Notes under the pieces: model-generated | Told to the model about the DNA's origin: nothing | The model's database searches: none | Seen by the model: only the letters and a program-made list of their open reading frames with translations | In this document: positions 1 to 12,240 of the stretch, in pieces | How positions within the stretch are numbered: the first letter of the stretch is position 1 | How the letters are laid out: each line of letters opens with the position of its first letter | Assembly: GCA_963575745.1 (NCBI GenBank) | Contig: CAUYUJ010015266.1 | Location: 189,001 to 253,000, forward strand | Source of the DNA: Prorocentrum cordatum | Taxonomy: Eukaryota; Sar; Dinophyceae; Prorocentrales; Prorocentraceae | Direction: 5' to 3' | Length of the DNA: 64,000 nucleotides | Position numbers and translations under genes: made by a program

Positions 1-407
1 TATGCTATGCTATGCTACACCATAGGTTCCCCACTTTTTGAGAAACCTATGCTCTGCCATGCTGTGCTGTTCTATTATGCTACACCATAGGTTCCCTACT
101 TTTTGGGGAACCTATGCTTTGCCATTCTGTGCTATGCTATGCTATGCTATGCCATGCTATGCTACTCCATAGTACCCCCACTTTTTGGGGAACCTATGCT
201 TTGCCATGCTGTGCTATGCTATGCTATGCTATGCTATGCCACATCATAGGTTCCCCACTTCTAGGGGAACCTATGCTTTGCCATGTCGTGCTATGCTATG
301 CCATGGTATGCTACGCTATGCTACACCATAGGTTCCCCACTTTTTGGGGAACCTATGCTTTGCCATGCTGTGCTATGCTATGTTATGCTATGCTTTGCTA
401 TGCTATG
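1..407. repeat. Hairpin satellite, block 1
   Basis: Tandem units of about 75-80 bases. Each has a run of GCTATG words, then CACCATA, then a hairpin with arms GGTTCCCC and GGGGAACC around a short T-rich loop, then CTATGCTTTGCCATGCTGTG. Open frames through it give only Cys/Met/Leu/Tyr-rich low-complexity peptides in every frame, so I call it noncoding. Confidence 0.9.
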
Positions 408-761
408 CAACAGCAATAATGCATCTTTCTATCTCACCATCATGGATGCACATATATCCACGCAGTAATCATCCATGCAATAATCATTTCCTCTCTATCT
501 TCCTCTTGGCCTGGAGCGCTAGCTGATTTTGCTGCTTATGACGGCGCGTTTTTATCAGCAATGCCTATCGCTGGTCAAATCAGCGCTGGGGCGATGCTAT
601 CTTGGGGCGCGGATCCCCAGTCTCTGGACCGGCTTCTTTGGGCGACCGGAGGACCGACTACGATCGGCGATGTCGCGCTGCCGATGGTGGATGCGAGCGC
701 GCGGGCAGTCTATTATGTGCGCTCTTGTTCTCTCTCCTGTCTTCGTTCACGCGCCTCCAAT

Positions 762-940
762 GAAGAGGAGAGGAAGAGGAGGAGGAAGGAGGAGGAGGAG
801 GAGAAGGAAAAGAAGGAGGAGGAGGAGGAAGAGCAGGAGGAGGGGGAGGAGGCGGACGCGGAGGAGGAGGAGGAGGAGAGGGAGGAGGAGGAGGAGGAGA
901 GGAGGAGGAGGAGATGGAGAGAGAGAAAGGGGGGGGGGGG
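762..940. repeat. GGA-rich simple repeat
   Basis: Nearly pure purine (GAGGAG) tract inside duplication copy A. It is open in several frames, giving poly-Glu/Arg on one strand and poly-Pro/Ser on the other. Confidence 0.9.
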
Positions 941-944
941 AAGA

Positions 945-1145
945 GATAATGATGAAGATGAAGATGATGATGATGATGACGGTGATGCTGATGATGATGA
1001 GGATGATGATGATGATGCTGATGCTGATGCTGATGATGATGCGGCTGATGATGATGCTGATGCTGATACTGATGCTGACAATGATGATGACGATGATGAT
1101 GATGATGCTGATGCTGATGATGATGAGGATACTGAAGATGATGAG
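945..1145. repeat. GAT simple repeat
   Basis: Tract of GAT/GCTGAT triplets directly after the GGA tract. It reads as poly-Asp, poly-Met or His/Gln-rich peptide depending on frame. Microsatellite, not a gene. Confidence 0.9.
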
Positions 1146-1209
1146 GACCCGCTGTCTCTGTGTGCATGTGTTGCATCTCACCTACTTACATCTCGTCCCG
1201 CCAAAAGTG

Positions 1210-2872
1210 GGGAACCTATGCTTTGCCATGCTGTGCTATGCTAAGCTATGCTATGCTACATCACAGGTTTCCCAGTTTTTGGTGAACCGATGCTTTGCCA
1301 TGCTGTGATATGCTATGCGATGCTATGCTATGCCATGCTATGCTACACCATAGGTTCCCCATGTCTTGGGGAACCTATGCTTTGCCATGCTGTGCTATGC
1401 AATGCTATGCTATGCTATGCTATACCAGAGGTTCCCCACTTTTTGGGAAACCTATTCTTTGCCATGCTGTGCTATGCTATGCTATGCTATGCTATGCTAC
1501 ACCATAGGTTCCCCACTTTTTGAGAAACCTATGCTCTGCCATGCTGTGCTATTGTATTATGCTGCACCATAAGTTCCATACTTTTTGGGGAACCTATGCT
1601 TTGCCATTCTGTGCTATGCTATGCTATACTATGCTATGCTATGCTACACCATAGGTTCCCCTCTTTTGGGGAAACCTATGCTTTGCCATGATGTGCTATG
1701 ATATGCTATGCTCTGCTTTGCTATGCTACACCATAGGTTCCCCACTGTTTGGGGCACCTGTGCTTTGCCATGCTGCGCCGTGCTATGCTGCTACGCCATG
1801 CTAGACCATAGGTTCCCCACTGTTTGGGGAACCTATGCTTTGCCATGCTGTGCTATGCTATGCTATATTATGCTATGCTACACCATAGGTTCCCAACATT
1901 TTGGGGAACCTATGCGCTCCTATACTCCATCCTGCTATCTCTGGCCACGCCCGGGTGGGGAACCTATTCTTTGCCATGCTGTGCTATGTTATGCTATGCT
2001 ATGCCATGCTATGCTATACCGTAGGTTCCCCACTTTTTGGAGAACCGATGCACTCCTATACTCCATCCTGCTATCTCTGGCCACGCCCATGCTGTGCGAT
2101 GCTATGCTATGCCATGCTATGCTATGCTTTGCTACACCATAGGTTCCCCAGTTTTTGGGGAACCTGTGCCATGCTGTGCTATGCTATGTTATGCTATGCT
2201 ATGCTACACCATAGGTTCCCCACTTTCTGGGGAACCTATGCTTTGCCATGCTGTGCTATGTATGCTATGCTATGCTATGTTATGCTACACCACAGGTTCC
2301 CCACTTTTTGGGGAACCTATGCTTTGCCCTGCTGTGCTATGCTATGCTATGCCATGCTACGCTTTGCTAAAACCATAGGTTCCCCACTTGTTGGGGGAAC
2401 CTATGCTTTGCCATGCTGTGCTATGCTATGCTATGCTACACCATAGGTTCCCTACTTATGGGGGAACCTATGCTTTGCCATGCTGTGCTATTCTGTGCTA
2501 TGCTATGCTATGCTATTCTACACCATAGGTTCCCCACTGTTTGGGGCACCTATGCTTTGCCATGCTGTGCTATGCTATGCTATGCGATGCTATACCATAG
2601 GTTCCCCATTTTTTGGAACCTATGCTTTGCCATGCTGGGCTTTGCTATGCTATGCTATGCTGTGTTATGCTACACCATAGGTTCCCCACTTTTTGGGGAA
2701 CCTATGCACTCCTATACTGCATCCTGCTATCTCTGGCCACGCCCGGTTGGGGAACCTATGCTTTGCCATGCTGTGCTATGCTATGCTATGCTAATGCTAT
2801 GCTATGCTACACCATAGGTTCCCCACTTTTTTGGGGAACCTATGCACTCCTATACTCCATCCTGCTATCTCT
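1210..2872. repeat. Hairpin satellite, block 2
   Basis: Same satellite as block 1. Several units carry, in place of the CTATG run, a 35-40 base module ending in TCTCTGGCCACGCCC (near 1915, 2048, 2710, 2850). That module is the start of the longer dispersed repeat that follows. Confidence 0.9.
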
Positions 2873-3530
2873 TGCCACGCCCGGGCTTGTCAACCTCATT
2901 CAGTCTTATGCTCCATCCATCCGATACTCCTATCTCCGTCCGTGCATGCATCCACTCCTATACTCTATCCTGCTACCTGTGGCCACGCCCGGGTACAACC
3001 TCATCCACTGCTATGCTCCATCCATCCGATGCTCCTATCTCCGTCTGTGCACCTATCCACTCTCATACTCCATCCTGCTGTCTCTGGCCACGCACGGGCT
3101 TTTTCAACTACCCCATTTGGGGTATCTGCTCGGCTGCCGTTTCTTTGTGCAGCTCTGTCTATCTTCGGTGCCAGCGTTCTCTATTGGCACCCAGATACGA
3201 ACGACCGAGACCACTGCGGGCTTCGAAAAGCAGGTGCGTGGCTCTATGCTTCTCTCTTGCGCACTCTCCCCCTGTCATTTGTCACCTATGCATATGCAAT
3301 TGTGTCTCTCTGTGATGCAAGTGACGCATGCTATATCTATTGGCCTTCGGCTGATCCCCCACTATAGCATAGCACCACATAGCATGGCATAGCATTGCAT
3401 TCAGCATAACATAGAATTAAATATAGTGGCCTATTGGCCATCGCTTATCGTCGCATAACATTGCGGAACATAGCATGGCATGGCATAGCATAGCATATAC
3501 GTATAGGGTTCTGTGCTATGCTATGCTATG
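2873..3530. repeat. Composite dispersed repeat, copy 1
   Basis: Block of short related modules (GGCCACGCCCGGG, CTCCATCCATCCGATACTCC) followed by a conserved tail with GCAAGTGACGCATGCTAT and GGCCTATTGGCC, ending near the palindrome TACGTA. Further copies lie at 3691-4443 and 11571-12240, with partial ones at 12426-12927, 15379-15670 and 32045-32320. Frames are open for 150-260 codons but differ between copies, so I do not call a protein. Confidence 0.8.
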
Positions 3531-3690
3531 CTACACCATGGGTTCCCTATTTCTTGGGGGCCCTGTGCTTTGCCATGCTGGGCTATGCTATGCTATGCTA
3601 TGCTACACCATGGGTTCCCCATTTTTTTGGGGAACCTATGCTTTGCCATGCTGTGCTATGCTATGCCATGATATGGCATGCTGCAGCATG
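3531..3690. repeat. Hairpin satellite, short block
   Basis: Two or three hairpin units with the CACCATGGG variant of the stem flank, sandwiched between two composite repeats. Confidence 0.8.
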
Positions 3691-4443
3691 AGTTCCCACT
3701 TGGGGTATCTGCCCGGCTGCCGTATATTTGTGCCGCTTTGTTTTTTTTTGGCGCCAGCGTTTGCCTCTCCGTCCGTGCATGCATCCACTCCTATACTCCA
3801 TCCTGCTATCTCTGGCCACGCCCGGGCTTGTCAACCTCATTCAGTTCTATACTCCATCCATCCGATACTCATCTCCGTCCGTGCATGCAGCCACTCCTAT
3901 ACTCTATCCTGCTACCTGTGGCCACGCCCGGGTACAACCTCATCCACTACTATACTCCATCCATCCGATACTCCTATTTCCGCCTGTGCGCTCATCCACT
4001 CTCTTCCACCTGCTATCTCTGGCCACGCACGGGCTATTTCAACTGCCCCACTTGGGGGATCTGCTCGGCTACCGTTCCTTTGTGCAGCTTTGTCTATCTT
4101 CGGTGCAAGCGTTCCCTATGGGCACCCCGATACCGACGACCGAAGCCACTGCGGGCTTCGAGAAGCATGTGCTTCGCTCTGTGATTCTCTCTTGCGCACT
4201 CTCTCCCTGTCATTCGTTTCTATGCATATGCAATGGTGTCTTTCTGTGAGACAAGTGACGCATGCTATATCTATTGGCCTTCGGCTGATCCGCCCACTAT
4301 AGCATAGAACCACGCAGCATGGCATAGCTTTGCATCCAGCATAACATAGATTTGTGATCTAGTGGCCTATTGGCCATCGCTTATCTTCGCATAACATTGC
4401 GCAACATATCATGGCATGGCATAGCAAAGCCTATACGTATAGG
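3691..4443. repeat. Composite dispersed repeat, copy 2
   Basis: Second copy of the block at 2873-3530, with an extra leading module (TTGGGGTATCTGCCCGGCTG) also seen at 12426. It ends with the perfect 14-base palindrome CCTATACGTATAGG at 4430-4443, which recurs at 12227-12240 and 32255-32268 in the same position of the repeat. Confidence 0.8.
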
Positions 4444-4735
4444 GGTCTGTGCTATGCTATGCTATGCTGCACCATGGGTTCCCTATTTCTTGGGGAACCT
4501 ATGCTTTCCCATGCAGTGCAATGCTATGCTATGATATGATATGCTACGCCATGGGTTCCCCAGTTGTTGGGGAACCTGTGGTTTGCCATGCTGTATTATG
4601 GCATGCTATGCTACATCAGGGATTCCATTTTTTTGGGATGATCTATGCTTTGCCATGCTGTGCTATGCTATGCTATGCTATATCCTACAACATTGGGTTC
4701 CATTTTTGGGGAACCTATGCTTTGCCATGCTGCGC
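4444..4735. repeat. Hairpin satellite, short block
   Basis: Four or five hairpin units, more diverged than block 1. Confidence 0.8.
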
Positions 4736-4744
4736 CCCCCACAC

Positions 4745-4973
4745 TCCAGGGAGCATGGCCGCCCCGCGAGGGCGGGGAGGGCCGCGCCCTAACCATTTCA
4801 TGGTTCACCGTTTCACCATGGCAACATCTGAGTTGCTGCGATCCCGCCTCTTAAGGCACCCCAGGGATCAAGGCCGCCCCGCGAGGGCGGGGAGGGCCGC
4901 GCCAAACATTTTATGTTTCACCGCGTTTCACCATGGCAACATCTGGGTTGCTGCGTTCCCGCCTTTTAAGGGG
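4745..4973. repeat. Two direct repeats of about 115 bases
   Basis: Two tandem copies (about 4745-4859 and 4861-4973). Each starts with the GC hairpin GCCGCCCCGCGAGGGCGGGG and ends with CATGGCAACATCTG and a TTAAGG box. No coding evidence. Confidence 0.8.
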
Positions 4974-5954
4974 TCCTTGTCGAGGTCGACGACTTGGAAC
5001 TTGCTTGCGAGAGTGTGGCCGTTGCGGGCGCCCGATATGTTTCATTCTATGCGCTTCAAAAAAAAACGAAAAGACAGGAAGACCATCAGAAAGCGAAATA
5101 CGAGAAGCCAACAATCATCATCTTCTTCTCAGGTTTTGGAATGATTTTGGCATCTTGGAGGCTTCCTTGGGGGGCTATCTGGCATCATGGAGCCGTCTTG
5201 GGGCGGTATTGGGGCCTCTTGGAGCATCTTCGGAGCCATCTTGGAGCCTGTCTCGGGCTCTCCGAGGCGCTCTAGGAGCCGTCTTGGGCCACGTTGAGCG
5301 CCCCAGCGCGTGGCCACACTACAACATGAGGTTCCCCACATTTAGGAGAACCGCTGACGTAGGTGCTTTGCCTTCTCTTTGCTATAACATGAAATTCCTA
5401 CAGCATGAGGTCTTGGAGTTGGTACGTGTTCTATATTATGGCATGGCCACGCTATACTATCAGGGCCCTATAACCTCAGGTCTCCTATCTGCTATGCTGT
5501 CTTATATTATGTCACGGCCACGCTATGACATTAGGTTCCCCAGATTTGGGGGAACCTCGCGTCTTTCGTAGGTGCGTTGCTGTGCCTACAGCAGGTTATT
5601 CTATCATCAGGTTTTGGAGCTGGCATGCCGTGCTATGTTATGCCAGGGCCTTGCTATAACATGAGGTGCCCCAAATTTTGGGGAACTTTGTGTCTTTCGT
5701 ATGTGCTTTGCTACGCTTCTACTGTTATGCTATAACATGGGTTCCTCATAGTTGCGGAAGATCTCCACGCGGAAGATCTCCACACTTTCATATAGCACGG
5801 CCCCGGGAGGCGTATCCAAACAGGAGACTTCCTATGCGTGTGTGTTGAGTTGTGTGCTACGTGTTTTTAGGGTGTCCTCTACTCTTTGTTGTGGTCGCCG
5901 TTTCGGTTCGCAGGGGTGTGAGGTCTCGGCCCTTTCATCTATCTCCGGTGCACC
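4974..5954. other. Noncoding mosaic
   Basis: About 5150-5290 carries the CTTGGGGCC/CTTGGAGCC minisatellite family found elsewhere in the window. About 5300-5750 carries a diverged form of the hairpin repeat (ATGAGGTTCCCC...GGGGAACCTCGCGTC). A short doublet GCGGAAGATCTCCAC lies near 5755-5790. No gene seen. Confidence 0.6.
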
Positions 5955-6671
5955 ATGGCTGCTGGGGGCTCTGATTGGCATGTCCCCTATGACCGCGTTG
6001 CCATGATCAACGTATTCGAAAGTGATCTATCTCCCTTTGTTGACCGGCTAAGCGGCCCATGGCCTATGGATATCGACAAGGGGATGGCCCAGCGGGCTAT
6101 TAAACAGTGCATCACTCTGAACAACTTCATCGAGACCCTTCGCGCCGGCGATGTTGACCGGGATCGCATCTATGAGTGGCTATTTCCGAACGTTCCCCAA
6201 GGGAACCGCGGGTGGACATGTGCATCACCGCTCAATATCCTGAACTATGTCTTGCTGTGCATGAGGAGCCGTTATGCGGCTATGGCGGCGTCGGCTATGG
6301 TGGCCTTGTTGTATTGGGACTCTAAGCCACATGCTGTGGCAGGCATCGTCCTGCAGGGTTGGCTCCAGTACGTGGACATCGATGGGCCTATCACGTGGCA
6401 ACAGTTCGTCAACATCGGGCACCATGAGTTGCCGAACGGGCGTCCGACTATCGAGGGCACTGTTGATTGGATCCGTGTCGTGCGCGATGACGATCACCAG
6501 GAGACTATCTTTTTTCTGGTTCATCGACTTCGACGCCCAGGCACCTCCGCAGGAGACCCCCTATGCCACCAAGTGAAGCCAGGGCCGTGTTCTCTTTTCC
6601 TGAACCTATTCTTTGCCATGCTATGCTGTGCTATGCTATGTTATGCTATGCAATGCTATGCTACACCATAG
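5955..6671 (+). CDS. Hypothetical protein or first exon, 238 codons
   Basis: Unrecognised. The frame starts at an ATG in a good context (TGCACCATGG) and reads as ordinary mixed-composition protein for about 210 residues, with Trp, Cys and hydrophobic stretches. Its last 25 codons run into the hairpin satellite and become Cys/Met/Leu/Tyr repeats, so the true coding part probably ends before about 6600. A GT at 6573 (after CACCAA) would be a phase-0 splice donor. The frame is unusually rich in CTATG words, like the other four isolated frames and the surrounding satellite. It could be a first exon, a small gene or a decayed gene fragment; no function is proposed. Confidence 0.4.
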   Translation: MAAGGSDWHVPYDRVAMINVFESDLSPFVDRLSGPWPMDIDKGMAQRAIKQCITLNNFIETLRAGDVDRDRIYEWLFPNVPQGNRGWTCASPLNILNYVLLCMRSRYAAMAASAMVALLYWDSKPHAVAGIVLQGWLQYVDIDGPITWQQFVNIGHHELPNGRPTIEGTVDWIRVVRDDDHQETIFFLVHRLRRPGTSAGDPLCHQVKPGPCSLFLNLFFAMLCCAMLCYAMQCYATP

Positions 6672-7331
6672 GTTCCCCAGTTTTTGGGGAACCTATGCTT
6701 TGCCATGCTGTGCTATGCTATGCTATGCTATGCTACACCATAGGTTCCCCATTTGTTGGGGAACCTATGCTGTGCCATGCTGTGCTATGCTATGCTATGC
6801 TATGCTATGCTACCAAATAGGCTCCTTACTTTTAGGGGAACCTATGCTTTGCCATGCTGTGCTATGCTATGCTATGCTACACCATAGCTTCCCCACTTTT
6901 TGGGGAACCTATGCTTTGCCATGCTGTGCTATGCTATGCTATGCTATGCTATGCTACACCATAGGTTCCCCACTTTTTGGGGAACCTAAGCTTTGCCATG
7001 TTGTGCTATGCTATGCTATGCTACGCTATGCTACACCATGGGTTCCCCAGTTTTTGGGGAACCTATGCTTGGCCATGCTGTGCTATGCTATGCTATGCTA
7101 TGCCACACCATAGGTTCCCCACTTTTTGGGGAACCTATGCTTTGCCATGCTTTGCTATGCTATGCTATGCTATGCTACACCATAGGTTCCTTACTTTTTG
7201 GGGAACCTATGCTTTGCCATGTTGTGCTATGCTATGCTATGCCATGGTATGCTTACTATGCTACACCATAGGTTCCCCACTTTTTGGGGAACCTATGCTT
7301 TGCCATGCTGTGCTATGCTATGCTATGCTAT
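6600..7331. repeat. Hairpin satellite, block 3
   Basis: Regular hairpin units, many with the perfect stem GGTTCCCC/GGGGAACC. Begins half-way through a unit directly behind the open frame at 5955. Confidence 0.9.
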
Positions 7332-8158
7332 GCAACAGCAAAAATGCATCTTTCTATCTCGCCATCATGGATACAAATATATCCATGCAGTAATCATCCA
7401 TGCAATAATCATTTCCTCTCTATCTTCCTCTTGGCCTGGAGCGCTAGCTCATTTTGCTGCTTATGGCGGCGCGTTTTTATCAGCAATGCCTTTCGCTGGT
7501 CAAATCAGCGCTGGGGCGATGCTATCTTGGGGCGCGGATCCCCAGTCTCTGGACCGGCTTCTCTGGGCGACCGGAGGCGCGACTATGATCGGTGATGTCG
7601 CGCTGCCGATGGTGGATGCGAGCGCGCGGGCAGTCGATTCTGTGCGCTCTTGTTCTCTCTGTTGTCTTCGTTCACGCACCTCCAATGAAGAGGAGAGGAA
7701 GAGGGGGGGGAAGGAGGAGGAGGAGGAGGAGAAGGAAAAGGAGGAGGAGGAGAAGGAGGAGGAGGAAGGGCAGGAGGAGGGGGAGGAGGCGGACGCGGAG
7801 GAGGAGGAGGAGGAGAGGGAGGAGGAGGAGGAGGAGGATAATAGGAGGAGGAGGAGATGGAGAGAGAGGAGGGGGAGGAGGGAAGAGATAATGATGATGA
7901 TGAAGATGATGATGATGACGGTGATGCTGATGAGGATGATGATGATGCTGATGTTGATGCTGATGCTAGCTGATGCGGCTGATGATGATGATGCTGATAC
8001 TGGTGCTGATGATGATGATGATGCTGATAATGATGGTGACGATGATGATGATGATGCTGATGCTGATGATGATGATGGTACTGAAGATGATGAGGACCCG
8101 TTGTCTCTGTGTGCATGTGTTGCATCTCACCTACCTACATCTCGTCCCGCCAAAAGTG
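7332..8158. repeat. Segmental duplication copy B
   Basis: Near-identical copy of 408-1209, including the unique-looking part, the GGA tract (about 7683-7880) and the GAT tract (about 7885-8098). Differences are mainly in simple-repeat lengths. It is flanked by the same satellite, so the block was copied together with its surroundings. Confidence 0.85.
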
Positions 8159-9354
8159 GGGAACCTATGCTTTGCCATGCTGTGCTATGCTATGCTATGC
8201 TATGCTACATCGCAGGTTCCCCAGTTTTTGGGGAACCTATGCTTTGCCATGCTGTGCTGTGCTATGCTATGCCATGCTATGCTACACCATAGGTTCCCCA
8301 CTTTTTGGGGAACCTATGCTTTGCCATGCTGTGCTATGCTATGCTATGCTATGCTACACCATAGGTTCCCCACTTTTTGGGGAACCTATGCTTTGCCATG
8401 CTGTGCTATGCTATGCTACGTTATGCTATGCTATGCTACACCATAGGTTCACCACTTTTTGGGGAACCTATGCTTTGCCGTGCTGTGCTATTCTATTATG
8501 CTACACCATAGGTTCCTTACTTTTTGAGGAACCTATGTTTTGCCATGCTATGCTATGCTATGCTATGCTACACCATAGTTTCCCCACTTCTGGGGGAACC
8601 TATGCTTTGTCATGATGTGATATGCTATGCTATGCTATGCTATGCTACACCATAGGTTCCCCACTTTTGGGGGAACCTATGCTTTGCCATGCTGTGCTGT
8701 GCTATGCTATGCTATGCTATGCTGCACCATAGGTTCCCCACTTTTTGGGGAACCTATGCTCTGCCATGCTGTGCTATGCTATGCTATGCTATGCTATGCT
8801 ACGCTACACCATAGCTTCCCCACTTTTTGGGGAACCTATGCACTCCTATACTCCATCCTGCTATCTCTGGCCACGCCAGGGTGGGGAACCTATGCTTTGC
8901 CATGCTGTGCTATGCTATGCAATGCTATGCTATACCGTAGGTTCCCCACTTTGTGGTGAACCTATGCGCTCCTATAGTCCATCCTGCTATCTCTGGCCAC
9001 GCCCATGCGGTGCCATGCTATGCTATGCCATGCTATGCAATGCTATGCGGCACCATAGGTTCCCTAGTTTTTTGGGAACCTATGCTTCGCCATGCTGTGC
9101 TATGCTATGCTATGCTATGCTACACAATAGGTTCACCACTTTTTGGGGAACCTATGCTCTGCCATGCTGTGCTGTGCTATTATACTACACCATAGGTTCC
9201 CTACTTTTGCGGGGGACCCATGTGTTGCCATGCTGTGTTATGCTGTGCTATGCTATGTTATGCTATGCTATGCTACACCATAGGTTCCCCGCTTTGGGGG
9301 GAACCTATGGTTTGCCATGCTGTGCTATGATATGCTGTGCTATGCTACACCATA

Positions 9355-9518
9355 GGTTATAGGCAGTTACGGGCGGCGTCTGGTTACGGGGACTCGTGGG
9401 GCTTCTTCGTGCGGTTCGAACCGCATCGTGCTCCTGTAACCAGACGCCACCTGGCATCAGGTGGCGTCTGGTTACGGGCGGCGTCTGGTTACGGGGACTC
9501 GTGGGGCGCTTTGCCATG
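9355..9518. repeat. Unique insert with strong hairpin, copy 1
   Basis: A 160-base GC-rich insert in the satellite. It holds a perfect 18-base-pair stem (9436-9453 with 9458-9475, loop GCAT), the perfect palindrome TGCGGTTCGAACCGCA (9410-9425) and three copies of GGCGTCTGGTTACGG. Repeated at 10469-10622. Confidence 0.85.
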
Positions 9519-10468
9519 CTGTGCTATGCTATGCTAGGAGTTGCTACACCATAGGTTCACCACTTTTTGGGGAACCTATGCTTTGCCGTGCTGTGCTATG
9601 CTATGCTATGCTATGCTACACCGTAGATTCTCCACTTTTAGGGAAACCTATGCTTTGCCATGGTGTGCTACGCTATGCTATGCTATGCTGCACCGCAGGT
9701 TCCCGACTTTTTGGGGAACCTATTCTTTGCCATGCTGTGCTATGATATGCTATGCGATGCGATGCTACACCATAGGTTCCCCAGTTTTTTGGGAACCTAT
9801 GCTTTGCCATGCTGTGCTGTGCTATGCTATGCTATGCTATGCTATGCTGCACCATAGGTTCCCCACTTTTGGGGAACCTATGCTCTGCCATGCTGTGCTA
9901 TGCTATGCTATGCTATGCTACACCATAGCTTCCCCACTTTTTGGGGAACCTATGCACTCCTATACTCCATCCTGCTATCTCTGGCCACGCCCGGGAGGGA
10001 AACCTATGCTTTGCCATGCTGTGCTATGCTATGCTATGCTATGATATGCTATACCGTAGGTTCCCCACTTTGGGGAACCTATGCGCTCCTATACTCCATC
10101 CTGCTATCTCTGGCCACGCCCATGCTGTGCTATGCTATGCTATGCCATGCTATGCTATGCTATGCTGCACCACAGGTTCCCCACTTTTTGGGGAAACCTA
10201 TGCTTTGCCATGCTGTGCTATGCTATGCTATGCTATGCTGCACCATAGGTTCCCTCACTTTTTGGGGAACCTATGCTCTGCCATGCTGTGCTGTGCTATC
10301 ATGCTACACCATCAGTTCCTTACTTTCGGGGGGGACCCATGTTTTGCCATGCTGTGCTGTGCTATGCTATGTTATGCTATGCTATGCTACACCATAGGTT
10401 CCCCGCTTTTTGGGGAACCTATGATTTGCCATGCTGTGCTATGCTATGCTATGCTATGCTACACCATC

Positions 10469-10622
10469 GGTTATAGGCAGTTACGGGCGGCGTCTGGTTA
10501 CGGGGACTCGTGGGGCTTCTTCGTGCGGTTCGAGCCGCATCGTGCTCCTGTAACCAGACGCCACCTGGCATCAGGTGGCGTCTGGTTACGGGCGGCGTCT
10601 TGTTACGGGGACTCGTGGGGCG
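10469..10622. repeat. Unique insert with strong hairpin, copy 2
   Basis: Second copy of the 9355 insert. The 18-base-pair stem is intact (10550-10567 with 10572-10589). The smaller palindrome has one changed base (TTCGAG for TTCGAA). Confidence 0.85.
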
Positions 10623-11570
10623 CTTTGCCATGCTGTGCTATGCTATGCTAGGAGTTGCTACACCATAGGTTCACCACTTTTGGGGGAACCTATGCTTTGC
10701 CATGCTGTGCTATGCTTTGCTATGCTATGCTATGCTATGCTACACCGTAGATTCTCCACTTTTAGGGAAACCTATGCTTTGCCATGCTGTGCTATGCTAG
10801 GCTATGCTATGCTACACCATAGGTCTCAACTTTTTGGACTTTTTGGGGAACCTATGCTTTGCCATGCTGTGCTATGCTATGCTATGCTATGCTACACCAT
10901 AGGTTCCCCTTTTTATGGGGAACCTATGCTCTGCCATGCTGTGCTATGCTATGCTATGCTACACCATAGGTTCCCTACTTTTGGGGGAACCCATGTTTTG
11001 CCATGCTGTGCTATGCTATGCTATTCTATGCTATTCTACACCATAGGTTCCCTCTGTTGGGGAACCTATGCTTTGCCATTCTGTGCTATGCCATGCTGTG
11101 CTATGCTATGCTATGCTACACCATAGGTTCCCCACTTTTTGGGGAACCTATGCTTTGCCATGCTGTGCTATGCTATGCGATGCTCTGCTATCCTACACAC
11201 TAGGTTCCCCAACTTTTGGGGAACCTATGCTTTGCCATGCTGTGCTGTGCTATGCTATGCTATGCTATGCTATGCTACACCATAGGTTCATCACCTTTTG
11301 GGGAACCTATGATTTGCCATGTTGTGCTATGCTATGCTATGCGAATGCTATGCTATGCTATGCTATGCTACACCATAGGTTCCCCAGTTTTTGGGGAACC
11401 TATGCTTTGCCATGCTGCGCCATGCTATGCTATGCTATGCTATGCTATGCTACACCATAGGTTCCCCACTTTTTGGACTTTTTGGGGAACCTATGCTTTG
11501 CCATTCTGTGCTATGCTATGCTATGCTATGCTATCCTGCACCATAGGTTCATCACCTTTTGGGGAACCGA

Positions 11571-12240
11571 TGCGCTCCTATACTCCATCCCGCTATCTCT
11601 GGCCACGCCCGGGCGTGTAATCTCATTCAGTCCTATACTCCATCCATCCGATTTTCCTATCTCCGTCCGTGCATGCATCCACTCCTATACTCTATCCTGC
11701 TGCCTGTGGCCACGCCCGGGTACAACCTCATTCACTGCTATACTCCATCCATCCGATACTCCTATCTCCGTCTGTGCACTCATCCACTCTCATACTCCAT
11801 CCTGTTGTCTCTGCCCACGCACGGGCTATTTCAACTGCCCCACTTGGGGTATCTGCTCGGCTGCCGTTTCTTTGTGCAGCTTTGTCTATCTTCGGTGCCA
11901 GCGTTCCCTATGGGCACCCCGATGCTGACGACCGAAGCCACTGCGGGCTTCGAAAAGCAGCTGCTTGGCCCTATGCTACTCTCTTGCGCACCTTCTTCCT
12001 TTCATTCGTCAGCTTTGCATATGCAATTGTGTCTCTCTGTGATGCAAGTGACGCATGCTATATCTACTGGCCTTCGGCTGATCCCCCCCCCCCCCCCACT
12101 ATAGCATAGCACCGCATAGCATGGCATTGCATTCAGCATAACATAGACTTGTGATATAGTGGCCTATTGGCCATCGCTTATCGTCGCAAAACATTGCGCA
12201 ATATAGCATGCCATGGCATAGCATAGCCTATACGTATAGG
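11571..12240. repeat. Composite dispersed repeat, copy 3
   Basis: Third copy of the 2873 block, complete to the terminal palindrome CCTATACGTATAGG (12227-12240). Contains a 15-C homopolymer near 12087. Confidence 0.8.

Larger units (their letters stand above)
408..1209. repeat. Segmental duplication copy A
   Basis: A roughly 800-base block that breaks the hairpin satellite and recurs almost unchanged at 7332-8158. It begins at GCAACAGCAA, runs through a unique-looking part (about 420-760), then a GGA-rich tract and a GAT-rich tract, and ends at CCCGCCAAAAGTGGGG, where the satellite resumes. Long Arg/Glu/Asp-rich open frames here come from the simple repeats and are not supported as genes. 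Confidence 0.85.
8159..11570. repeat. Hairpin satellite, block 4 (longest array)
   Basis: About 3.4 kb of hairpin units with a higher-order tandem duplication of period about 1.11 kb. The stretch near 8560-9665 corresponds to about 9675-10780, as shown by the unique inserts at 9355 and 10469. Low-complexity Cys-rich frames only. Confidence 0.9.

Noticed and set aside
529-1308. Arg/Glu/Asp-rich proteins across the GGA and GAT tracts, and the second copy at 7198-8292
   Set aside because: Poly-triplet tracts are open in several frames on both strands; the flanking parts are satellite.
114-2817. Many Cys/Met/Leu/Tyr-rich open frames in the hairpin satellite (also at 6563-7393, 8109-11620, 17762-18970, 42758-44078)
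   Set aside because: They simply translate the GCTATG-type repeat in every frame, begin and end at repeat mutations, and show no non-repetitive domain.
1-2872. CRISPR-like array
   Set aside because: The regularly spaced palindromes resemble CRISPR repeats, but the sequence between them is also repetitive, there are no cas genes, and the context is eukaryotic.
9408-9427. tRNA T-arm-like GGTTCGAACC
   Set aside because: Part of a symmetric palindrome; no acceptor stem, D-arm or anticodon arm around it.
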